Shown: one piece after another, positions 1 through 64,000 of the stretch
Layout of the letters: every line of letters starts with the position of its first letter
Position numbering within the stretch: position 1 is the first letter of the stretch
Source of the DNA: Amorphochlora amoebiformis
Lineage: Eukaryota > Cercozoa > Chlorarachniophyceae
Assembly (NCBI GenBank): GCA_054601695.1
Contig: BAAHQB010000111.1
Location: 62,001-126,000 of the forward strand
Length of the DNA: 64,000 bases
Direction: 5' to 3'
Program-made: the position numbers and the translations under genes
Notes under the pieces: model-generated
Database searches by the model: none
What the model was told of the DNA's origin: nothing
Seen by the model: the letters and a program-made list of their open reading frames with translations, nothing else

Positions 1-648
1 CGGGAAGTTTGACGAGTCGATGTACGCCTTCAGCAGCGACCTGAACGAGCTGAAGTCCGGATCTATGTTTGCCTCTCGCATGTCTGCCAGCACCTTGTGC
101 AGTTCGTCGACGTTCCCGTCGGTGGAGTGCATTTCGAGGAGGTTATTGTAGGTTGTTCGATCTGGAGCCACGTAGGTGTTACGCTTCATGATTTGGAGAA
201 GCTGTTGGACTTGGTTGTGTTGCCCCGAGCGCGCCAGCGCATGAATCATGATGTTGTAAGTCGCGATGTTTGGGCCATTCCCAAAGGATTTCGAAGACTT
301 ATACAGTTCTAACATCATGTCAAACATCATCTTGTCCCCGTAGAAAGCAAGCACGGTGTTGAAGACCTTGATGGAAGGGTTGCACCCGCAAGTCTGCATG
401 TAATCCATAGTCGCCTGGACCTCGAGGAGAAGATTCTCTTGTGAGAAACAAACCAACATCATTTGGAGAACCACATCCGAGGGACTCACGCGATGCTTGA
501 CGATAAGCTGTAATAGGTTCGTCATTTCAGGGCCAGCATGGTTGGCCATGAAACTCCTGACGACCTCTTCGAGATTCCTAACATCGAGGTTGTTGGCCAG
601 CCGATCGTCGATAACCTTCAGTTGTTTCTTCGCATCTGTGAATCCCAT
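1..648 (-). CDS. Pentatricopeptide repeat (PPR) protein, 3' end cut by window edge
   Basis: An uninterrupted minus-strand frame runs from an ATG at 648 to the window edge (216 codons, no stop). It encodes helical repeats of PPR type: segments such as PSIKVFNTVLAFYG, NIATYNIMIHALARSG and DRTTYNNLLEMHS fit the first helix of the ~35-residue motif, each followed by a second helix (for example QVQQLLQIMKRN, ELHKVLADMREANIDPD). PPR proteins bind organellar RNA in mitochondria or plastids. The frame stays open upstream of the ATG to 759, with an Arg/Ser/His-rich stretch (RRYSSLATADP) that looks like the end of an organelle-targeting peptide. The preceding TAG at 762-760 follows a pyrimidine-containing stretch and could be a 3' splice site, so the true start may lie in an upstream exon. 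It is divergent from the CHERP-like gene. Family is well supported; RNA target and organelle are unknown. Confidence 0.85.
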   Translation of the reverse strand, partial: MGFTDAKKQLKVIDDRLANNLDVRNLEEVVRSFMANHAGPEMTNLLQLIVKHRVSPSDVVLQMMLVCFSQENLLLEVQATMDYMQTCGCNPSIKVFNTVLAFYGDKMMFDMMLELYKSSKSFGNGPNIATYNIMIHALARSGQHNQVQQLLQIMKRNTYVAPDRTTYNNLLEMHSTDGNVDELHKVLADMREANIDPDFSSFRSLLKAYIDSSNFP

Positions 649-759
649 AGGACGTGGATCCGCGGTTGCCAGAGAGGAATAGCGCCGGTGGCGGCTGTAA
701 GACTTGACGTCGGAATGACGATGGGGTCGGGGGAGCCTTCGGATGGAAACATGACCCGC

Positions 760-1021
760 CTACGACAGTATTTCATACACATGTCGGTTTATACATAAAC
801 TATATGGTCTCGAACACATATGCCTCTCAGCAAGATCGATTACCAGCTTCTGCAGACGCACAAGCCCCGCGCGCATCCGCTGGTCGCGAGCTGGTCGTCA
901 CACGAAATTTTAATTTAGCTATGGACTCCGAAGACCGGGGATTCTATTTCAATCCCGGATTTCAATAGAGATCCCCTCCTGGGATATCCGGGCTGGGTGC
1001 GTGTGCGAGGTCTCCGCGACC
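760..1021. promoter_or_regulatory. Divergent intergenic region between PPR gene and CHERP-like gene
   Basis: About 260 bp separate the open PPR frame from the inferred CHERP-like start. The stretch is of mixed composition and lacks the (AT)n tracts that fill most of the window. It should hold both promoters and 5' UTRs. A short plus-strand frame from 820 was considered and not supported. No specific promoter motif is recognised. Confidence 0.4.
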
Positions 1022-8266
<7,245 letters not shown>

Positions 8267-8347
8267 CTTTGTGCTTTTGCAAGCTTTCATTCAATTCGAT
8301 TTATGACTCAAAAAGTCCAATTTCTACAATTATGCATCGTCATATAA

Positions 8348-8406
<59 letters not shown>

Positions 8407-9630
8407 TCTTATACACATATATATATATATAGACCAGACTCGCTACATCTAGAGTCTCTAGAGTCTCTAGAGTCTGGAGAGTACCGATCTACTACGTCCG
8501 GACCGACCAGGAATCCCTATATCTGTATATCTATATCCAGACAATAGCTACAGCCTTGCCTAATACTAGTAATACTTGCAGTATCTACTAGCCCGCTAGT
8601 ACCCCAGTCTAGCCAGCTGTAGATACTGAGACCAGTGAGACTAGTGAAACGCAACTTACGGCGGCCGGGGTCTCTCAGTAGAACATGAGTTAGGCTATAA
8701 CCTATCCGACTACGTCCAGTACGTACGAATCAAGGTCTATATACTCAGAGAGACCTACTAACTAGACCTAGATACTAGTCGTCAGTCATGTATGATGATC
8801 AATGCCATTGTATCTAGTGTATGGCACTAAGTGGCAGTATACTATCCACCGAGGATGTATACGTATACTATCCGAGGATAGTATGACCACATGCCGGTAC
8901 GGGAATATACGAATCTCTAGAATCTAGCGTACATGCATCTGGTCTAGCTAGTGCCCAGAGTATGTATTACGCTCGTCCGTACGTACGTACTTACAATTAA
9001 GACGTACACGTATAAATATGTGGCGTACATGCGCACGCGTACGTGTATACGTACGCATGACCTTTTCCAAGTACATATTATATACTGTATATTGGTATAC
9101 GTATTTAACATAGTATGCGTATCTTGTGTGTATGATGTCAAATACCATTATATGTAAGTTCAATAAGTAGAGTAATACATCATGATGTACACTGATACTA
9201 GTGATAACAAAATAACAAACAAGTTGAAACAACGCTGTATACCTAAGATGTAGTAATTGTATCTAGAATACGTATAGGTACATATGTATCTAGTATATAG
9301 TAAATACTGCATATATTGTAGTACTAGTACTTACTATACTATATATCCACTAGTGGTGATGTATGAAGTTCAAGTACTAGAAGTAACGAAAGGATGGTAC
9401 GTACCGTACCATAGCCCATAATCTAGTTACAGTATCAGTGACCGTTGAAGGTTTAAATTTGATAATTGCACTACGTATATATACCATTACTCTAGTTATT
9501 ATTCTAGTATTACTAACTATCTAGATTAGTCTAGTCTGGTAGTGGAGTCAATTTTTTACATTTTTACAGATAAGTTCTGGAATTTATATAATTAGGAGAA
9601 ATTTATTAGCCTTGCATACTAAGCTAGCGG
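8267..9630. other. Convergent intergenic region (CHERP-like / PiT), CTAG-rich
   Basis: There is (AT)n only at about 8355-8402. From about 8440 to 9630 the sequence is unique, with no long open frame, and has many CTAG and GTAC palindromes plus a short tandem of the 8-mer AGTCTCTA at about 8451-8476. I recognise no gene, RNA or mobile element. It should contain the 3' ends of both flanking transcripts. Confidence 0.6.
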
Positions 9631-23532
<13,902 letters not shown>

Positions 23533-23984
23533 CTGTTTTCATCGCACGTGCCAATGGTCAGGGGTGGCGGGGCGTGGACGCGGCCACAAAAGGTAACATG
23601 GTATTTTTTTGGGCGGAAAAAATGTTATCAAAACGAACCCAATGGATAAATTTGAGGGGGGAAAACATTCCGGGGATAAGTAATGCCTGAGGTAAAGAAT
23701 CGTCGACATCACATCAACCGCGCAGCGTCGCTTCTTGAGACCATCGAGCCGAAAAGTTGGGGTATTTCATCCGTGGTTAAATTTTAGCGGGTATACGATT
23801 ATTTAGAATATAGTTATCTATAAATAATATATACATATCAATTTTAGATATATGCAGATATTTATTAAGGGTTCTAAGGCTTTTAAATGCGAAGTATTAA
23901 TTCCATTGGAATGAATTCATCGGTCATATAAATCCACGCAGTTGGCTCGGCTCTGGCGCCCGGGGAAGGAAAGATCGTTGCAAC
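23533..23984. promoter_or_regulatory. Divergent intergenic region (phosphate transporter / SmB)
   Basis: About 450 bp without (AT)n lie between the most 5' transporter exon found and the SmB ATG. It must hold the missing transporter start and both promoters. In-frame candidates on the minus strand (for example an ATG near 23690) could not be linked in phase. Confidence 0.4.
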
Positions 23985-24928
23985 ATGGTAAGACTAGAGG
24001 CACCCGGACACATTTTCAGTAAATGAAAATGCTGTGTGGAGTATCGTGAAATTTATTGCGACTTCTGCACAGAGTAAGGGCGGGAAAATGCTCCAGTTCA
24101 TAAACTGGAAGATGAAGGTGTCCATACAAGACACTCGAACTCTTGTTGGGACGTTCATGGCCTTCGACAAGCATATGAACATCGTGTTAGGAGACTGCGA
24201 GGAATATCGTGTGGTCAACAGCAAAAAATGTACGCACCCCCCAGGCGTAAACTCGTTCCAAACCCAAGTCTCACATCTTATATGATATAATTCTGACAGC
24301 TTCGGAAATGAAGGAGGAGAAGCGATCCCTTGGCCTTGTGCTTCTCCGCGGTGAGAACGTTATCTCAATGTCTGCTGAGGCTCCACCTGCCCCCAAACCC
24401 AAGTCGGCAGTCGCTGGTCGAGGTGGTCCAGGCGTCGGGCGCGCAGCTGGTCGTGGAATTCCGTCGTCCGCGATGGCAGGAGCTCCTGGTGGGCTATCTG
24501 GCCCTGTAAGGGGTATAGGAGGTCCTGCGAAATCGTCTATGATGCCTCAAGCAGGGCGAGGAGTAGTCTCGGCGCCTCCCATGCCATTCCCGGGTAGAGG
24601 GCGCGCGGCGCCCATGATGCCGCCGCCACCGGGAGGGATGCCAGGTGGAATGCCTGGTGGAATGCCGCCTGGACCGGGAAGGTATAACCTGTTATCATGA
24701 GTTATCTACTTGTAACCACACGTGGCAGCTTACTGATTCCTGTGTGTGATATTCAGAGGGTTTATGGGCCGAGGTATGCCGCCGCCGATGATGGGTGGAC
24801 GAGGAATGCCACCGCCCCACATGATGATGGGCAGAGGCATGCCGCCCCCTATGATGGGAGGACCTCCCATGGGGAGAGGTGGACCTCCAATGGGCCGAGG
24901 TGGACCGCCACAGCCACCCCGTCAATAA
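23985..24928 (+). CDS. SNRPB: Small nuclear ribonucleoprotein-associated protein B (SmB)
   Basis: Exons 23985-23987 (ATG alone), 24073-24229, 24300-24681 and 24757-24928 join in phase to 237 aa, the usual SmB length. The Sm1 motif ([20 protein letters not shown]) and Sm2 motif ([13 protein letters not shown]) are clear, followed by GRGGPG and repeated [15 protein letters not shown] blocks, the Arg-Gly and Pro-Met-Gly tail typical of SmB and usually a target of arginine methylation. SmB is part of the heptameric Sm ring on U1, U2, U4 and U5 snRNAs. All introns are short (about 70-85 bp) and free of (AT)n, unlike the neighbours. The gene shares a divergent promoter zone with the phosphate transporter and converges on VPS39. 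Confidence 0.97.
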
Positions 24929-25177
24929 GTGCGACTACGGCGTTGGGTAGCAACGGTTTTCGAGTTAATCTCGAAGCTTTAGTTGTTCCGTATGTTACTG
25001 CTGGTGCGTGGTGAGCGCATAAGCAATGTTGTTTGGTATGATCGATGCTGTGTCATTCAGAACAACAAATGATACTGTCATGGTACTCGTGGGATACGAG
25101 CATAACATTGCGATTACGGTGTATATATGCACTATGTATAAAAATAGTTATTACAGTTTTTTTTAATTATATAACAA

Positions 25178-25208
<31 letters not shown>

Positions 25209-25298
25209 TATATATATGTATTTATATATATGTATATATATTTATATATATACATATATAAATATATATGAATGTATATATATATATATATATATATA

Positions 25299-25329
<31 letters not shown>

Positions 25330-25409
25330 CTAGATATATATTATATATATTTATATAATATTTATAATTACGTACATATATATATATCTATACACATTAT
25401 ACATTGTAC

Positions 25410-25464
<55 letters not shown>

Positions 25465-25512
25465 ATGTGTGTGTATATCATAGTATACTAGTATAGTTAT
25501 ATAATATCTAGA

Positions 25513-25594
<82 letters not shown>

Positions 25595-25643
25595 ATAATC
25601 TATATTTATTATATTACAAATAAATATATATATATATATAAAC

Positions 25644-25674
<31 letters not shown>

Positions 25675-26124
25675 ACTAGATAAGTATATGTGCATAATAT
25701 TGTTTTCGTGTTGTAGATATGTGTCATTATATATATATACACACACAGAGTACACACTGTGTTTGATAATCATGCGATATGTACACAGAGTATATCTAGT
25801 ATATACACACACATATATATATATTATATATAATATATACAAATACATATATATATATATATGTATATATATACTCACTAAGATCTAGTAACTGGATAAA
25901 CTACATAATATGTTTCTAGATAATCTAGATATTTTTTTATATTATATGTATTACATAAACCATTATTTTCATGAATATATACTATGATTATCAAACTTGA
26001 TCAAAAGAGTATGTCACAAATTCTCACAAGACTCACAATATCAGTATAGTTATATAGGTAGCGGGATAATTACCGGTATCTAGCTTCGTGGTGTGTGTTG
26101 AACTAGTCCAATTTCGATTCATAA
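24929..26124. other. Convergent intergenic region (SmB / VPS39-like)
   Basis: It has 3' flanking sequence, (AT)n at about 25160-25880 with several TCTAGA/CTAG sites (25500-25960), then unique sequence up to the VPS39 stop at 26125. No gene is recognised. An open frame from 25045 is only partly outside the repeat and has no family match. Confidence 0.6.
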
Positions 26125-44534
<18,410 letters not shown>

Positions 44535-45173
44535 CTGATAACAAGATGAAAATCATGCTGAGGATCTCAGGTTGAGTATATTTGACAAAGTTTGTTTTCA
44601 TAATGCAGCTAAAGTCTCCATAATACAAAGGAATATGTGTGCCGTATGGTATGTGTACATTTGCGTGGAAAAAATCGAATGCAGAAATCGAAAATATTGA
44701 CGTAAACTGCTTGAAAATGAAATGGTGTCCACCATGGGACTGGGATTTATTGGAGTAGTCTCCAGAGAATTCCACCTTTAGATCCCGGGATTCCAGTCCG
44801 ATCCCCGGCGAGTTTCGGTAGACCATCCTCACCACACCACTTGTTGGCAAGCCAAGCATGAGAGTACAGACTACTACAATCTGTGCCCTAGGAGCTTCCG
44901 TGGCGCTTTTAGCATTCCTCTCCATTAGAGGTGGCACGCTTTGCAAAAAAAAAATTGGAATTCTATTGAATAAGGGCTGATAGAAATCCTTTCTCTCCGA
45001 CACTTACATATCGTATTAGATTACAATCCCGTCAACTCGCGGCTGGGCTCGGGAAGTACGGCTGCTCTCCAGAGAACGAATAGAATCACTTCGACTCCTC
45101 ATACAAGCCGGTTCGGAAGGTATTTCTTTCCTTTGACATGTCCAAAATATACATGAAAACCCCTCCCCTCCAG
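44535..45173. promoter_or_regulatory. Divergent region VPS39-like / HCF136 with possible 5' exons
   Basis: This (AT)n-free region holds both starts. Minus strand: exon 44878-44925 (ATG, 16 codons, starting MERNAKSATEAPRAQI) has a GTAGTA donor and would join exon 44456-44534 in phase; an alternative is an ATG near 44608. Plus strand: an open frame from about 44978 ending at donor 45120 joins the HCF136 exon 45174-45221 in phase and reads like a transit peptide (RTNRITSTPHTSRFG), but it has no ATG, so a further exon is implied. A 158-codon minus-strand frame (45003-44527) covers the same DNA and is probably not a separate gene. Confidence 0.5.
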
Positions 45174-48976
<3,803 letters not shown>

Positions 48977-49180
48977 GTAATCTTTGACTACGGGCGCTGG
49001 ACTCAATTTATCACTCATAGTCTATGACAGGCGACCCCCAACAACCTATGGGAGGGACCTGTTCCCTTGTTGTCTCCAATTGTTTCATGATGTGAACTGA
49101 GATTGTTTACCTATTTGCCTTACCGCTTTGCCCCATCGCGGACCTTGCTGTACATATCATAGTAATTATATTATATATAA

Positions 49181-49211
<31 letters not shown>

Positions 49212-50138
49212 GTATATATCATGTCTAGATATAGTCGTTGTGTGTGGCTACTAAGTGTCATTATCTAGATTATGATATCCTGAATAACCTATAAGCTAGA
49301 TTAGTGCGATACTATGGTGATTAACTAGATTAACTTCAGACTAGTCAGATAGGATTCTGTTCTGGATTACTATTGTTAAATTTATCTTGCCACACCATGC
49401 ATGCAGCATAGTGTGAACAGGCTGGTGCTGCTCAAATGATACAGCTCAGGCTGGACCTATGATTAACTTGATACAAACGTAGCGTCGACCACCAAGCTCA
49501 TAACCTAGATCACGGATCTGGACGACAACCTACTAGAACTAGACCGACTGAATGATCATATATCTTTGATCAACATAACAGGCTATAAGAACCCGGTGCC
49601 CATCCTTGAGCAGTTGGTCGTGAAGGTGAGCAGGAACTCAGGATAAGCTTGGTCGTCCTGTAATTCATTATGTAAATGTGATTTTATGTGTTTGTGGTGT
49701 ATGTAGTGTAGCCTAACGGTTGTATATGTTTTGATATATGTATATCTATGTATAAAATTACATTTAAAGATATGTACACATATATTATATTTGATATTCG
49801 CAAATTATTAAGCCTAATAATATAATAGCATATATATATATATATATATATCTGGTCTATAATGACGCATATGTCGTGCATAGCCTACATAAAACAAACA
49901 GGAAACCAGACATTCATTAAAGAAGTGGCTGCAACAACATATTTGTATACATATATATATATATATATATATGCATACATATGGAAATATATATATATAT
50001 ATATTATATATATACACACATGTATGTATAATCTTTCATATATAATATACAATATATATATATATATATATATATAATATGTATTATATAGATAGATAGA
50101 TATACATATACCATTATACATATGCACATATAAGTAAA

Positions 50139-50176
<38 letters not shown>

Positions 50177-50266
50177 ATATATTATATATATAATACATAA
50201 ATACACTGTATGGAAGCATTCATTCAAACAGATACAGACAAATATGTGTACACACATATACATATA

Positions 50267-50325
<59 letters not shown>

Positions 50326-50368
50326 GGATGTATGAATATATTCTACATAGTATGTACAGTGATAACAC
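48977..50368. other. Convergent intergenic region (HCF136 / PARP), CTAG-rich
   Basis: Unique sequence at about 48977-49155 and 49215-49800 has many CTAG tetramers (TCTAGAT, GCTAGATT, ACTAGATT). (AT)n lies at 49165-49213 and 49940-50325. An island at about 49858-49945 may hold the last PARP exon: a minus-strand reading with YARHMRHYRPD resembles the end of a PARP domain, but phase and stop could not be fixed. Confidence 0.5.
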
Positions 50369-63177
<12,809 letters not shown>

Positions 63178-63327
63178 ATCTGCAATTATATATTATGAAT
63201 ATACATATTAATGTACAATACATCTGCACGTATATATGTATTTTGCTTATGGTAGATATATCTAATTATATACATTGCTATACATGATATATACAGAAAT
63301 AGATGGATATATATATATATACATATA

Positions 63328-63379
<52 letters not shown>

Positions 63380-63468
63380 TATATATAATTTATATATACA
63401 CATACATATACGTATGTATGTATGTATACATACATTATGATAATATGCAGGTGTATGTATACACACAC

Positions 63469-63508
<40 letters not shown>

Positions 63509-63613
63509 TGCAACAGCTTGAATATACACACACATATATATGTATATAAAGAGATATATACGTATATAATAATATACATTACAATATATCCATATATGTA
63601 CATACAATATATG

Positions 63614-63644
<31 letters not shown>

Positions 63645-63653
63645 ATGTATGTA

Positions 63654-63727
<74 letters not shown>

Positions 63728-63840
63728 CATACATACGTACATACAATATGTATATATAACCATATATCTGCATGTTGTATACGTGTATATGTGCATACGT
63801 ATACACATACTACATATACACACACATGATATCTGTATGT

Positions 63841-63890
<50 letters not shown>

Positions 63891-63937
63891 AGCATAGTAT
63901 ATGAAAGTATACACATATAATATACGGATATATTGAA

Positions 63938-64000
<63 letters not shown>
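63178..64000. repeat. AT-rich sequence upstream of the PARP gene
   Basis: It is (AT)n with GTGT/ACAC runs up to the window end. The PARP exon at 63177 is preceded by TTGCAG, so it may be an internal exon with the true first exon further upstream. No other gene is recognised. Confidence 0.7.

Noticed and set aside
97-798. Plus-strand open frames at 97-312, 497-682 and 538-798
   Set aside because: They are shadows of the minus-strand PPR gene, whose frame is open over the whole interval and has family motifs.
820-918. Short plus-strand frame starting MPLSKIDYQ as a first CHERP-like exon
   Set aside because: No donor joins it in phase to the SURP-containing exons, and the ATG at 1022 with donor at 1070 does.
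24695-24925. Minus-strand frame opposite the SmB tail
   Set aside because: It is a His/Arg/Ser-rich shadow of the repetitive Pro-Met-Gly coding sequence on the plus strand.

Overview
This window is nuclear DNA from a photosynthetic, intron-rich eukaryote, most likely a unicellular alga. It carries spliceosomal GT-AG introns throughout, components of the spliceosome and the endolysosomal system, and a gene for the thylakoid photosystem II assembly factor HCF136. Telomere-type TTAGGG/CCCTAA blocks occur inside introns. I cannot name the lineage. The dominant visual feature is very long (AT)n microsatellite DNA, and almost every long open frame in those tracts is a meaningless Tyr/Ile translation of the dinucleotide. 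The real genes are chopped into small exons (17 to about 150 nt, rarely longer). I reassembled them by joining exons whose splice sites, phases and family similarity agree.

Seven genes alternate strictly in strand. (1) PPR protein, minus, 1-648, cut by the window edge. (2) CHERP-like splicing factor (SURP, CID, RS), plus, 1022-8266, 20 exons, 548 aa. (3) PiT/SLC20-type phosphate transporter, minus, 9631-23532, 21 exons found, first exon not found. (4) Sm core protein B, plus, 23985-24928, 4 exons, 237 aa. (5) VPS39-like HOPS/CORVET tethering subunit, minus, 26125-44534, 34 exons, 929 aa, with a possible extra 5' exon at 44878-44925. (6) HCF136/Ycf48, plus, about 45174-48976, at least 10 exons. 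(7) A protein with an N-terminal RanBP2-type zinc finger and a C-terminal PARP catalytic domain, minus, 50369-63177, 16 exons found.

The layout is three divergent promoter zones (about 760-1021, 23533-23984, 44535-45173) and three convergent 3'-3' zones (8267-9630, 24929-26124, 48977-50368). The (AT)n tracts are absent from islands of 2 to 4 kb around the divergent promoters, so the first introns of genes 2, 3, 5 and 6 are short and ordinary, while the distal introns are inflated to as much as 1.6 kb. The convergent zones are rich in CTAG palindromes. Inside the inflated introns there are extra, partly decayed copies of exon borders (with their splice sites) separated by (AT)n, and interstitial telomere-like arrays. 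These point to repeated template switching or break repair at the AT tracts.

Functionally the genes are unrelated housekeeping functions (RNA processing, phosphate uptake, vacuole/lysosome fusion, photosystem II assembly, ADP-ribosylation). I see no operon-like theme, no RNA gene, no transposon coding sequence and no CRISPR.
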